The notes: generated by a model not told the origin, from the sequence alone. Shown: positions 1 through 10,580, counted from the first letter of the stretch. The stretch: DNA of 64,000 nt from Limnephilus marmoratus (GCA_917880885.1 OU862928.1:6529721-6593720), one strand, 5' to 3'. Program-made: numbers and translations.

Positions 1-1183
1 TGCTCGTGATTGGTTGAATTTCGATATAGCGGGTTTTCATAGTAACTTCTTGAATGATATAGCGGGTTTTGTTTCTCACTCGCAGTTTTAACATGTTGTT
101 TGGTCGTGAAGGGAGATTTTGAAACTCAATTTTAGGTTAGTCTTGTTCCTCGCAAAAATGCAAAGATGTCATACTCAGATCATTTCGTCAAAAAATCGGA
201 TGTAGCGGATTTTGAAATTATAGGACTCATATAACTGAATTGCTTTTTATGAGTAAGAACAACTGTATAAACCCAGAATAAATTAATTAATAAATGAAAG
301 TATTTATTTAAAAACGTATTAAAGTGATCAGTTTTGAACCTAGTGTTTTTAAATTCAATTGTTTGCTCACGTGGGTTAAGTCCAACTGTTCCAGAAAATC
401 GTAGGGTCCTGGTTATCCTGGACACTCGCATTGCACGAGTTACAAATCACAGGTTTTTGTTTTCTACAGCATTCACAATATAGAATTTATCGAGCGAACC
501 GAAATGGTCATTACTGTTGGGATATTCAATTGTTCAATAAAACTTTTGGGTGAAAAACGTTTCGGGTAAATAAATGAGAATAAAAATGTACAATGATTGA
601 TTTGGTTGATTGACATGAACCGTTTGATTGATTCCAATATTTAATCGGAAATCGGGCGTTTTTCAAATTTTGACATGATTTTTAAAAACATTTACGAGTA
701 GCTAATCTAGTATGATATTTATAATTGACTAGCTTTTGACCTGTGAAAAATCACGGAATAGTGTGAATTCTTGACACATTAAATCCAAATTTGAAAATGG
801 TCAATAAAATAGTTTCTTCAAATACAGCAAATTTATTTTGAGGCACCATTTTAATTAAAAATTAATGGACTTCTTTGTTTTAACCACTTTTATTGTTTAT
901 AAAAAACCGACAAATTTCGAGAGCGATGCTCACTTTCTCAGGGTTTACAAAACTAATTATAACAATAGACTTAATGGTGTCAATGGAAAAGCGGGAGTGG
1001 GAAGGGAGTAATTGACGGCACAATTTACAAAGGGAACAAGTTCAATAATGGTAATTTAAAAATATTTTCTGATTATTATTTATATTTAAATTTGAAATTA
1101 ATACTAATAATAGTAATATAATTTTAAACAAAATTAAAAAAAATAACGTATATCATTGATGTAGCTATTCCAAATTCCTGTAA
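1..1183. other. AT-rich stretch, no gene recognised
   Basis: There is no long open frame with recognisable similarity. An imperfect phrase 'tagcgggtttt' recurs near 28, 60 and 200. I see nothing else to annotate. Confidence 0.5.
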
Positions 1184-1438
1184 TATTCAAAAACTATTTC
1201 TGAAAAAATAAGAAAATACACAGATTTAGGAAATGAGATTAAAAGAATTTGGCATTCTCAGACTATAAAAATATTACCATTTGTTATTTCGGCTACTGGC
1301 ATAATACCTAGGTTTCTCATTCAAAATTTAGGCATATTAGAATTGTCAAAGAATTTATTTATAAAAATGCAAAAATCAGTCATTTTAAATACATGTAGGA
1401 TTACAAAAGATTTTTTAAATATTTATATTGAGGGATAA
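1184..1438 (+). pseudogene. Non-LTR retrotransposon C-terminal fragment (no ATG)
   Basis: The frame is open from just after a TAA at 1181-1183 to the TAA at 1436-1438, about 84 codons. It reads through the phrases IKRIWHSQTIKILPFVISAT and GIIPRFLIQNLGI. This resembles the extreme C-terminus of LINE ORF2 proteins, the 'IPVIISATG' region that follows the reverse transcriptase. The fragment lacks a start and all RT catalytic motifs, so it is a 5'-truncated copy. The protein tail and the downstream 3' region to about 1680 recur in inverted orientation at 25475-25895. The exact LINE clade is not resolved. Confidence 0.6.
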
Positions 1439-1690
1439 GTAGGATTTATAGGTTCAATTAGGAATTCCACAGAGCCGAACCCTCTGATATGAAAATATCT
1501 GGAGTCGGTGAATAATTTTCATATTTGGTCTCTGGTAGGTTGACATGTTGTTCTTGTATTGTTATGTATTTATAATACTTATATAGTGCAATTGCATAGC
1601 GTGGATTGACTAGATGATCATTTGGGGAAGTGTGTGAAAGGGTTTAGTTTTTCCTGTGGGGAAAATTTAACCCGGACATTTAAATGTGGT
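1439..1690 (+). repeat. 3' untranslated part of the preceding LINE fragment
   Basis: This stretch, from 'aagtaggatttataggttc' to 'gggtttagtttttcc', is matched almost base for base by the reverse complement of 25475-25700. Two dispersed copies share the same layout of coding tail followed by this segment, so it is probably the element's 3' UTR. Confidence 0.6.
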
Positions 1691-1778
1691 GCGTAATAAT
1701 AATACAGCATGTACTGAACTTATGTTAGGTATATACTAGACATGTTCTTGTTTGTTATAATATATCCCGAAGCTCAGT

Positions 1779-2400
1779 TTACCTCTTGGCATAGGCCTCC
1801 TCTAACATTTTCAATTGGGACCTGTCACGCGCTACTCTTCTCCAATGATGTCCAGCCGTGAGTTTTAGCTCGTCTTCCTATCTTATGTGTTGACGTCCTC
1901 TACTTCTCTTGCCATCTTTGGGATCCCAGTCAGTGACATTTTTGCAACATTTCTCTTGCGGATCGCGGATTATGTGTCCTGTCCATCTCCACTTTTGTTG
2001 GTCTATTCGGTTTACTATATCCGCAACATTAGTTTTCTCCCTTATTGTGCTAGATCTCACTCTGTCCTGTTTCCTTATTCCTGTCAAACTTTTCTCTATG
2101 GCTCTCTGGCAGCGTTCCATATTTTCTCTGTGGCGTTTGGTGAGTGCCCAAGTTTCACATCCCTGGGTGATGACTGGAAGTATACACGTGTTGAAGACTT
2201 TCCTTCTTATTTGCATACTTAGCTCCTTGGATTTCAAGACTTCTTTCAAAGACCAGAATTTTTTCCATCCATTTGCTACTCTTCGCTCGATTTCTTTAAT
2301 GGTTTGATCATTGTGAGATATTATCTGTCCTAAATAGATATAATCTGACATATTCAAGTGGTTGGTTGTCAATTTTTATAGTTACGTTCTTTCTAATTTC
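1779..2400 (-). pseudogene. RTE-like non-LTR retrotransposon, RT C-terminal region
   Basis: The minus strand encodes the part downstream of the RT palm. It reads YIYLGQIISHNDQTIKEIE, then ILPVITQGCETWALTKRH, then WRWTGHIIRDP and DGKRSRGR. These are the order and motifs of the RTE/endonuclease-RT family common in insect genomes. The main frame (2372 to 1878) meets an in-frame TAG after RGRQHIR, where a Trp is expected. The same frame then continues through GHHWRRVARDRSQLKMLEEAY to a TAA at 1779-1781. Upstream, DNQPLEYV in another frame joins DYIYLGQ by a frameshift near 2352. The element is 5'-truncated and inactive. Confidence 0.85.
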
Positions 2401-2413
2401 TAATATTTCCAAT

Positions 2414-2572
2414 TAGTCCAACTGAACGTCTTTAAAATAACAATGTAGTACATTCAATTCCATTATTAAAGTCAGCAAATGATTGGCAAACTCCGAGAAA
2501 GTATTATTGTTTAAACATCTCATATGTTCCTTTATCCTTATTTCAAAGTTTCTCCAAGTTTTACTTAATTTT
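2414..2572 (-). pseudogene. Penelope-like element fragment (GIY-YIG domain end)
   Basis: The minus strand reads RNFEIRIKEHMRCLNNNTFS and then EFANHL. This matches the intact Penelope-like protein at 6337-7278 (RNFEIRIKEHLRCLNNNNFS, EFANHI) at nearly every position. Only the segment containing the catalytic Arg of the GIY-YIG endonuclease is kept. The GIY and YIG strands and the RT are missing, and after the homology the frame diverges and ends at a stop near 2414. This is a diverged relic lying directly upstream of the RTE relic. Confidence 0.75.
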
Positions 2573-2690
2573 CGCTTAAATATTATCGTTTTTATAAGCG
2601 CGCTCCCTCTAAAATTCGTAGAGATATGTAACTCTCCATCTTCTTCTTTTTGAGCGGGTACTCCGGGCCTTAATTTGAGAGCACAGCCAC
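2573..2690 (+). mobile_element. Right-end fragment of a TTAA MITE family
   Basis: The sequence contains 'ctccatcttcttctttttga' and ends 'gggcc' followed by TTAA. This is the right-end layout of the elements at 29026-29446 and 30285-30518. The left end is missing. Confidence 0.5.
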
Positions 2691-2699
2691 CAGAAACAC

Positions 2700-3589
2700 C
2701 CAGGAATTTGGTTAGAACAAAGAAAGGTATCAGTATGAATAATAATAATTGAGTTCGGATGGATGCCCCTCATACCTCATTCCGCCCATAACCCTTCACA
2801 GGGGCAGGGCGGAACAAAAAGCACGGCGTAATGATGATTTAAAGCGTGCTCCGCGTCCGTCTGACTGCGGAACACAGCCCTCCATTTGATGCATAGATCT
2901 TTCAAACTTCTAGAATCATCAAACAGTATTAATAGGCTAGCATCTGCGTGGTTGAATTTCAGAACCCGACTTCGATTGCATGTCCGACATCACGCCTTAC
3001 GCGTCGCACCACGTAAACATCCGTGTTCGTGGATTTTCAGACAAAGCTACCATTGTAGTTCGGTTACTAATTCAAGAATTCGTCACAAGATGATGCAACT
3101 TTCGTCGGCAAGACGCAGAGGGACGTTCCCTTCCTAGGTATTAGTTCTATGAATTTGTGAACCTGGAGTATCTCCCGGATTTCGAAAGATTGTTAATGAT
3201 TGGTAATACTCAGTTGTATCAAGCCGCTGTATATTACATATGACGTCATCGTCCGTCCCAGTTAATTTTTCGCGGTGACTTGCCATCACTGCTATCACTG
3301 GTTGACACGTTAACAGTGGATACGAGGAACGGGCTAATTTTGGAACCAGTTCCTATTGGATTTACAAAACGATCACCAACACTAACTTGGCGAAGCTAAA
3401 CCAAAAGCCGCCCGCAGGGAATAGCTAATAATAATGAATGCCGGATTGAGAAAGAAAATGTTTCTAAAAAGGCTCCAACTCTAAAGTGCCGCCAGAGTTA
3501 GCGATGAAATGTTTTTTGAAGTGAAATCTTCTTTAGCGACATTGTGCTTATGCGATAGATCCACGGTCCCATGAAGGTTCCACGAAGGT
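2700..3589. other. Unassigned stretch, locally GC-rich
   Basis: Between about 2760 and 3130 the GC content is clearly above its surroundings. Short frames are open on both strands, including an 83-codon frame at 2886-3137 (+). None resembles a family I know. It could be an old element or a degraded host exon. Confidence 0.3.
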
Positions 3590-3591
3590 TC

Positions 3592-3690
3592 CCTCCCTTT
3601 AGTGTAGTGGATAAAGCGCCTGACGTATATTTGCAGACATTCAGTCGACCAGGGGTCGAATCCTACGAAGTCCAAAATAAAAAAAAAGTA
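3592..3690 (+). repeat. Short tRNA-derived SINE-like unit
   Basis: A-box-like 'tagtgtagtgg' and B-box-like 'ggggtcgaatcc' lie about 45 bases apart, followed by an A-rich run (aaaataaaaaaaaa). This is the order of an RNA polymerase III internal promoter and tail in a tRNA-derived SINE. The cloverleaf is poor, so it is not a working tRNA. Confidence 0.5.
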
Positions 3691-3979
3691 TTTTAATTTT
3701 GGTAAAAAATCAATATCCAATCTTCAAACCTCTCCAATATAAATAGAAAAAAGAAAACGACATCTAGCCCGTGTTATGGTGGTCGAAATACAATATTATG
3801 ATTATTAAAATATGAATTTCGGTTGTGGGTTTGTCTGCGAGTGATTGCAACCTGGCTCAATTAACTTGGAATTGTTTTTAATTTAAGTATCATTACAAAA
3901 ATTTGATCAGATTGTATTAAAAATGTAAAAAAGACAAGTTAAAAAATATAATTTTCTGTTAAAATTTATTAATTTATTA

Positions 3980-4270
3980 ATGAAAGTAGGAACTAATAGG
4001 TCTGATGACCGAATTCCTCGGAAAATAATGAGTGCGATTCCAGAGGGTAGACGTCCAGTGGGCTGCCCTAGACACAGTTGGGCGAGACAGCTCCAGAAAC
4101 TGTGTGAGGAGAGAATGGGACTGCCATGGACGGATGCCGAACAGTCAGCACAAGACAGGGACGTATGAAGGAGCCTTGTCGATGCAGTGGGTCCCCGACC
4201 CACTGGGAGAAGGAGAAGGAGAAGAAGATGAGATGAGAGATGGGGTAGGAGCTTTATCGCTTGTATGAAT
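3980..4270 (+). pseudogene. RTE-like retrotransposon C-terminal fragment
   Basis: The frame reads DDRIPRKIMSAIPEGRRPVG, then CPRHSWARQLQKL, then DAEQSAQDRDV. These are hallmarks of the C-terminus of insect endonuclease-reverse transcriptases (an Arg-rich 'GRP' stretch followed by 'W..L..DR..WR'). At 4166-4168 a TGA stands where a Trp codon is expected. The frame then resumes as RSLVDAVGPRPTG. It is one of at least four RTE-type tails in the window, none with a palm domain. Confidence 0.75.
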
Positions 4271-4280
4271 TTTTCACACA

Positions 4281-5305
4281 ATCAGTTACAATTTTGAAAA
4301 TGACACTTCAATTCAAAGCAAATTTGAGTTCATTTTACCAGATTTCACGCAAAACCAACAAAATAGTATGTTTGTTTCTTTAATCAGTTGTTCAAAAGCT
4401 GTGTAATATTTTGCCAGCGAAATTTCTAGTTTTGACAGAATAAAAAAATAAAAAACATTCTACGAGTTTCATCATTCTCTGTCTTTTCCTTGCCCATGGC
4501 TCATTTTTCCATAGAAAAAAACCCTCTTTCTATGAAAGTGATCGTTTTTTTCACTTCCCAAGCGCACAACGGGCGTTATGTAACGGAATAGCGGAAGAAA
4601 GCCTTTTTTATCTCGTTATAACGATTTAGGGGCGGCTCACAACTCCCCCGAAATAGGCACTGGATGAGGCTGTGTCGTGAGACGTCAACGTTTTAATATA
4701 AATAATATATTTTTTGGAAAAAAAACTTCAACAACAAAAGGCTTTTAATAAGAACATAACCTCAAATTATGCTCAAGGTGTTCAAGGGTAAAGTGAAGTA
4801 ACTTCGGGAAACGATCCAACGTGGTCAAAATATATAATCATGAACAGTTATTCCCTAGAAATGTGATCTATAAGACTCCAAGTTCCCAGGCAGGAAAATT
4901 AAACTGTTTATCGTCACAGGAAATAAAATTGTATTTAAAAGTTGTTTGATCAAATTCTCCAGAAGTAAGGAAAGATTTAGCTTACTTTAGTCATGCCGAC
5001 ACGCCCGCAACATGAAATCGATTAATATTATCTTTAGTGATTTTACAACTTTTACCTTCATAAATTTACGTAGAAAGAAAAATTAAAAACTCCGACGGTC
5101 TAAAACACCATAAATACCACGCAATAAAAGCATTCAATAGTCTTTCACTTGTTATAAAAAATGAGGAATACAAAAATAAATTTGGATTCAAAATTAAACG
5201 ATGGATTACCCGTCAAAGGCCACGAAAAACACGGAAATTTCCTAACAAATCACCACTTTGAATTGAATGTTTTGTGGATTAATTTTGAGCTATCGTATAT
5301 TTTAT
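4281..5305. other. AT-rich stretch, no gene recognised
   Basis: No recognisable coding or repeat structure is seen. The 83-codon frame at 5161-5412 runs into the Penelope-like 3' end and has no protein similarity I know. Confidence 0.4.
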
Positions 5306-5347
5306 TGAATAATGAAATAATTTTACTTTGTATAAACCACTTATTTG

Positions 5348-5403
5348 ATGTGCAAATCCGACCGGTTTCGGAACAAACGTTCCTTCGTCAGGGAAAGCTT
5401 ATA
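5348..5403 (-). ncRNA. Hammerhead ribozyme motif, left PLE copy
   Basis: On the minus strand the core CTGACGA (5391 to 5385) is followed by stem II ggaac/gttcc with loop gttt, then GAAA, then CCGGTC. This is the order of a type I hammerhead with minimal stem III. One outer stem I pair of the right copy (GAT/ATC) is changed here to TAT, so folding may be weaker. Confidence 0.65.
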
Positions 5404-5487
5404 CTAATTTGACAGTTTCGAACAATGTTTTATTATGGTAGGGGTGGAGCTGTTGCTAGATAATAATGTAGATTGGGTAGGTAGGTA

Positions 5488-6335
5488 TTAGTGTAGAGTG
5501 GGCGGGTAGGGGAACAAATCCATGATTGGGCTATATGACAATATTTTTTGTTTGTTGATAATAGATTCATTATTTTTAAGGGATTTTTTAATTTCCAAGG
5601 CTTCTAAGTTATCTAAACGTTTTCCTTTATGATTAATATGAAGAATATTTATCCCTGTATTTTTTTCAAAACTATGGTTATTTTCAATGATATGGTTAGC
5701 AAACTCAGAAAAATTATTATTATTAAGACACCTTAAATGTTCTTTGATTCTGATTTCAAAATTACGAGTGGTTTTTCCAATATAAAATGAGGGACAATCA
5801 TTGCATTTGAGTTTATATATTCCGGAATTAGTCAATTTATGGTCTTTATCTTTAGTATTTCTCAAAAAATTACCGATATTATTTCTTGTATAAAACGCTG
5901 GTTTAATATTAGAAGGAAGATTTTTGCAACATTGAACTGAAAAATTATTAATATACAAAATTTTACGCCATTCTTTATCATTAATATTATTAGAATTGTA
6001 TAGATACTTATTTTTTGAAATTTAGATCAGTTTTTTATTTAGGATGTTATCAATTAATTTTGGTTCATATCCGTTATTTATAGCAATTTGTTTTATTATT
6101 GAAAGTTCAGAAAGGAAATTATTATTAGACATTGGGACATTTACTAAGCGGTGTATCATGGAATGGAAGGTGGAGTGTTTTTGTGAGACAGGGTGGTTGG
6201 AGGTCCTATGAATTACTATGTCAGTGTATGTTGGCTTGCGATATATACTAAAATCGATTTTATTATTTATAATAGATAAAGTTAAATCCAAAAAATTTAA
6301 TTTTTCATTGCCTATTTCTATCGTAAATTTTATTT
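5488..6335 (-). pseudogene. Penelope-like RT-endonuclease, left copy, one nonsense codon
   Basis: This minus-strand copy encodes the same protein as the right copy from FLDLTLSIINNK onward. A single base difference turns the Lys codon of KKLIKIS into TAA at 6022-6024. Downstream the frame is open to the same C-terminus (PYPPTLH), including the GIY-YIG domain between 5488 and 5850. Apart from that stop the two copies are almost identical, which points to recent insertion or gene conversion. Confidence 0.85.
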
Positions 6336-6336
6336 A

Positions 6337-7278
6337 AGGAAGAGATATGTGGATGATATCTTCGTCATTTGGACAGGATCTGAACGTCAACTCAACAACT
6401 TTCTTAACCTTTTAAATTCCTTTCATAACCAAATAAAATTTACGATAGAAATAGGCAATGAAAAAATAAATTTTTTGGATTTAACTTTATCTATTATAAA
6501 TAATAAAATCGATTTTAGTATATATCGCAAGCCAACATACACTGACATAGTAATTCATAGGACCTCCAACCACCCTGTCTCACAAAAACACTCCACCTTC
6601 CATTCCATGATACACCGCTTAGTAAATGTCCCAATGTCTAATAATAATTTCCTTTCTGAACTTTCAATAATAAAACAAATTGCTATAAATAACGGATATG
6701 AACCAAAATTAATTGATAACATCCTAAATAAAAAACTGATCAAAATTTCAAAAAATAAATATCTATACAATTCTAATAATATTAATGATAAAGAATGGCG
6801 TAAAATTTTGTATATTAATAATTTTTCAGTTCAATGTTGCAAAAATCTTCCTTCTAATATTAAACCAGCGTTTTATACAAGAAATAATATCGGTAATTTT
6901 TTGAGAAATACTAAAGATAAAGACCATAAATTGACTAATTCCGGAATATATAAACTCAAATGCAATGATTGTCCCTCATTTTATATTGGAAAAACCACTC
7001 GTAATTTTGAAATCAGAATCAAAGAACATTTAAGGTGTCTTAATAATAATAATTTTTCTGAGTTTGCTAACCATATCATTGAAAATAACCATAGTTTTGA
7101 AAAAAATACAGGGATAAATATTCTTCATATTAATCATAAAGGAAAACGTTTAGATAACTTAGAAGCCTTGGAAATTAAAAAATCCCTTAAAAATAATGAA
7201 TCTATTATCAACAAACAAAAAATATTGTCATATAGCCCAATCATGGATTTGTTCCCCTACCCACCCACTCTACACTAA
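6337..7278 (+). CDS. Penelope-like reverse transcriptase / GIY-YIG endonuclease, 5'-truncated
   Basis: The frame is open from 6337 and reads RKRYVDDIFVIW, the RT motif C with catalytic YVDD. It continues with NFLDLTL (motif D region), then IYRKPTYTD, a phrase typical of Penelope-like RTs. Numbering from the valine of YVDD as residue 1, the C-terminal GIY-YIG nuclease has GIY at about 199-201, YIG at 212-214, and the R.KEH helix at about 223-228. A Cys pair (CNDC) sits between the first two motifs. RT fingers and motifs A/B are missing, so it cannot reverse-transcribe. No initiator ATG is present. The 3' region holds a hammerhead motif (7363-7419). Confidence 0.9.
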   Translation, partial: RKRYVDDIFVIWTGSERQLNNFLNLLNSFHNQIKFTIEIGNEKINFLDLTLSIINNKIDFSIYRKPTYTDIVIHRTSNHPVSQKHSTFHSMIHRLVNVPMSNNNFLSELSIIKQIAINNGYEPKLIDNILNKKLIKISKNKYLYNSNNINDKEWRKILYINNFSVQCCKNLPSNIKPAFYTRNNIGNFLRNTKDKDHKLTNSGIYKLKCNDCPSFYIGKTTRNFEIRIKEHLRCLNNNNFSEFANHIIENNHSFEKNTGINILHINHKGKRLDNLEALEIKKSLKNNESIINKQKILSYSPIMDLFPYPPTLH

Positions 7279-7362
7279 TACCTACCTACCCAATCTACAT
7301 TATTATCTAGCAACAGCTCCACCCCTACCATAATAAAACATTGTTCGAAACTGTCAAATTAG

Positions 7363-7419
7363 GATAAGCTTTCCCTGACGAAGGAACGTTTGTTCCGAAA
7401 CCGGTCGGATTTGCACATC
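7363..7419 (+). ncRNA. Hammerhead ribozyme motif, right PLE copy
   Basis: The core is CTGACGA at 7375-7381. Stem II is ggaac (7383-7387) pairing gttcc (7392-7396). GAAA is at 7397-7400, then CCGGTC at 7401-7406, with predicted self-cleavage after C7406. Stem I pairs tcc (7372-7374) with gga (7407-7409) and, past an internal loop, gat (7363-7365) with atc (7417-7419). The CCGG is self-complementary, as expected for short-stem-III hammerheads that act as dimers. Hammerheads in Penelope-like terminal repeats are known; this copy is read from sequence only. Confidence 0.75.
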
Positions 7420-7464
7420 AAATAAGTGGTTTATACAAAGTAAAATTATTTCATTATTCTATAA

Positions 7465-8398
7465 TGGATAACCATAAAGTAATAGCTACATTCAAAAAAA
7501 TAAAAAATAAAAATAAAAAAATGTATATTTTATTGACTGAAACACATTCCTAGAACAATAAACTATGTACCAAAACAACATTACTTGCGTTAATTACGTA
7601 AATTGATAGGTTTTGTAAATATTTTCGTCAAGTAACACGTATCGGACTTTGACAGAAAGAATCGCGGCAAATTTGATATGTTGATGCCACAGATAAAATA
7701 ATTTAAAAATATTCTGGGGTTGCCAGGTGAATGAAATTTTTGTCTATATTATGGGCAAATGTTGGCGCAAGCGATTCTGACCTTGTCCTTCATACAAATT
7801 CTGTATATAGAAGGGTCAAAATCGCAGACAAATTTTTTTTTCCGAAATTGCAACAATTTGCACATGCGCACAAACCGCGCGCATTCGCACGTCTCCGGCC
7901 AATAAGAGAGAACAAAAAACTAATATTATCAATACATTTACACACGTAACACACAATACTTTTATAAAACACACATCATTAACACACATATAACTCACAA
8001 ATATGCCGTTTTTTTTTCATTACCGACTTAATGCATTTCATTAAATTGAATTAATTCATCTTATTTATTTTTTGTATAATAAAACGGGTGCCTCAGCAAG
8101 GGTAAGCCACCCAGTGGGGCCAAAATTATTAAATTGTTTTATAAAATGTACATTATTGTATCAAATAAATAATGAATATTATATACAGTGGAAGATGCGT
8201 ATAATAAAAACGTTTAAAGCGAAAACCCGGTTAGTACGAAAAGAAAATCAATTTCTGACAAAGTGCTGTAGGATTATTTGTCTTTACGTTTATTTTGGGC
8301 ATTCGTTTATCCATTCAGTGAATATAGTAAAAGAAAAAAAATTTAAAAAAATTACACCAAATTAGAAAAAAAACGTGGGATATTATTTGTTTAAGCAA
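7465..8398. other. AT-rich stretch, no gene recognised
   Basis: A CA/TA-rich tract runs from about 7915 to 8000 and several A-rich runs follow. The 97-codon frame at 8072-8365 is low-complexity and not recognised. Confidence 0.4.
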
Positions 8399-8399
8399 C

Positions 8400-8752
8400 C
8401 AAGGGCATTCAATACCGCCGCCCCTGAAATCATTTTTTGGATAACCAACACTTCTATAGTAGGTCACCTCAAGAGGTTTGTTACGTTTGGTGACTTAACA
8501 GGGGTTCCCGGGTTCGTGGAGTGAGGTTGTGGCGGCGGATGTTTTCGCCCAAATCTGGAAGACCGAATCTTTGGGCCGAATCGGGAGAGACTGGTTGAGG
8601 GAGACCTTTTGACATCTCCAGTCGGACTTTCATGACCCGTCACCTTGCACCGTGATAAGGATGGATTCATACGTCCCTCACTCTAGGACACATTGACCCC
8701 CAGATACCTCTATCTACCACCCCTCATACCTTGTTCCTTCCCACAATTTTTT
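8400..8752 (+). repeat. SINE2 copy, 3' tail missing
   Basis: It carries the family's order: 'accgccgcccc', 'ttggataaccaacac', 'gttacgtttggtgacttaac', 'cccgggttc', 'gagagactggttgagggaga' and 'ggatggattcatacgtcc'. Related copies are listed at 10903, 27838, 40428, 46150, 54281 and 57362. The shared stem-loop tail is absent here. Confidence 0.75.
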
Positions 8753-8860
8753 ATTTATTTATTTATCTATAAAAGGTATGTTTACATAACATTATTCGAT
8801 GCCTGTCTCACTAGGGAATACCTGTGTTGAGACAGGCGTAGAGGTACATAAATGAGTATC
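8753..8860 (-). repeat. LINE 3' tail with hairpin and (AAAT)n
   Basis: On the minus strand 'gcctgtctcaaca' and 'gtgagacaggc' form an inverted repeat, followed by a tail of 'taaataaataaa'. Other LINE ends in the window share this pattern. Confidence 0.5.
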
Positions 8861-9682
8861 ATACATAAGAATATTTAATTACAACATGAGAATATTTAAG
8901 GTAAGATACATACTGATTTATACAATTCAAACAGAAAGATGATTAAGATTGAGGGTTAATATCATAAAGAGAGCATTATATAGGTGAAGGAAGAGATGAA
9001 TAAAGTAGTAAATCCTTTCGAGTCTATATAGGAAGTTATATTATACATATAGGATTTTACTATTTTAAGTTCTTTAATAAGGGTAAGGACATACGTGAGA
9101 TGGTAATTCTGTCTATTTGTACTCTATTTTACAGATGTTAGCAGTAGTGTGGCGTCCAATACTTATAATCCATTTCTTTATTACCATTACAATACAAGGT
9201 ATAAGGCATATACCCGTGATAATGATTGATGGGTACACTTTCGGTAACATCTCATCATTTTCTAACATGATTGCAGATCCCCCAAAAATAAGTAACAGTT
9301 CACAATGACCTAAGTCTTTTTAAAATATTTGACTTCAACTGTTGTTTGTACATTAACGATCTGCAGTTTTCCTAGGGAACGATGAGTATTTACGGAAAGT
9401 TATCTATACAATCCTTATCCATCGACCGTCCTGGAGTTCAGAAAGATCGAAGTTAGCTTTTAAAATTTTTAATAAGAAAAATTTAACCCACAATTTTAAT
9501 AAGAAGGTAAGGTTATTTATTTTTCGTCTGTGTCTAAAGTTGGAATATTAGAGAAAAATATTTATTAACGACAAGTAATTTGTATGCTCTGAAGGGATAT
9601 TATCTTTTAAACTTATGAAGCGTAGAATATTGGTATGGTTCATTAAAATAGGGGAGGGGGTCGAACCTATTGTGTGTTTACA
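8861..9682. other. AT-rich stretch, no gene recognised
   Basis: It may contain remaining 3' sequence of the LINE whose tail is at 8753-8860. No frame is recognisable. Confidence 0.35.
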
Positions 9683-10091
9683 TTTTTTTTATGAATACCG
9701 CACAAGAGTCCCAACTGCTCCCGTCTGGAACCAGTGAGACTATGGCATCACCAATTGGGGTATGTTGTGAGGCTGAAGGTAGTGGAGAGGGAAAAGAGGT
9801 AGGGAAGAGGAAGGTGGGGAAGTACCTGGCTATTCAGATCTGGTCACCAAACACGGCTAAAGCCATTTCAAGCAACGTTTCAATTCTGAATGGTGGTCTT
9901 ACACCAGGGCGATACTGAGAGTATCTTCCACTCTGAAACATGCCGCGAATATACTATATATTATTTTAAATGAATAAATTGTGAAATAACACAAATGAAT
10001 CAAATAAAATGTATTTGCCACGCCGGGATTCGATCCCGCGACCTACGGAATGCAAGTCAAAAGCCTTACCGCTGGACTAGGCCGGCCGTCA
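9683..10091 (-). repeat. SINE1 copy, full length with tRNA-like head
   Basis: Read on the minus strand, a tRNA-like head comes first (10091 to about 10020), with A-box-like 'tagtccagcgg' and B-box-like 'ggatcgaatccc'. An AT-rich linker and a body containing 'cgccctggtgtaagaccacc' and 'ccccaattgg' follow, ending in a poly-A that appears here as t-runs near 9690. The apparent 82-codon plus-strand frame is a shadow of the body. Confidence 0.8.
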
Positions 10092-10512
10092 AATTACATT
10101 CATAAAAGAGATGGTGCAAATAATATTTTTGTATTTTCCAAGAATGTAACCTAAGAGTACTATTATATTTTTTTCATACACATCACTGAAACTGATAGGG
10201 GGAGGGGGGGATTGTTTGAACCCCCTTATATATGCCCTTGGGTAGCAGCCTTCGCTCTGAAATTTCAACTCGAAAATCTGTTCTATAACAGAAATCTTCT
10301 CAAAACAAAGTATTTAGTTTGGAGATGATCTTTGAATTCTCAGTATTTTGCTTATCTTTCATAATTCATCTGAAAGTTTATTTCAACCTGTGAGGCCTAA
10401 TACTCGGAAAACTACATTTACGGACTTAGTAACTGGACTGTCCCTTGATACCTACAACCTTCCAAGAGCTGAGAATAATTATGTACGGATCATGTTTTAT
10501 TTTTAAATTATC
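10092..10512. other. No gene recognised
   Basis: A G-run (gggggaggggggg) is near 10199. Nothing else is recognised. Confidence 0.35.
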
Positions 10513-10580
10513 TCCACAAAGGAGGCCTTGAGGAAAATAATTTCACTCAGGGCCTGTGTCATCTACACGGATGCTGTATA
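10513..10580 (-). repeat. SINE2/Jockey-type 3' tail fragment
   Basis: It contains 'ggaggccttgaggaaaataa' and 'cagggcctgtgtcat', the stem-loop tail shared by SINE2 and the Jockey-like LINE. Confidence 0.55.

Larger units (their letters stand above)
5308..7464. mobile_element. Head-to-head pair of Penelope-like elements
   Basis: Bases 5308-6335 (minus) and 6337-7464 (plus) are two copies of one element facing away from a junction at about 6336. Outer ends match to the phrase 'aaattatttcattattc' and then diverge. The right copy begins inside the RT motif RKRYVDDIF. The left copy begins about 90 bases further into the element, so both are 5'-truncated, to different extents. Inverted, 5'-truncated partial dimers are a known habit of Penelope-like elements. 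Confidence 0.85.

Noticed and set aside
4008..4034. CTGATGA followed by a short stem and AAAA, hammerhead-like
   Set aside because: It lies in RTE coding sequence (DDRIPRKIM), GAAA and stem III do not line up, and no stem I is seen.
9670..9918. Frame containing MASPIGVCCEAEGSGEGK, also at 46060, 52886 and 61292
   Set aside because: It recurs only because the SINE1 body is repeated; reading direction is opposite to SINE1 sense and no copy extends it.
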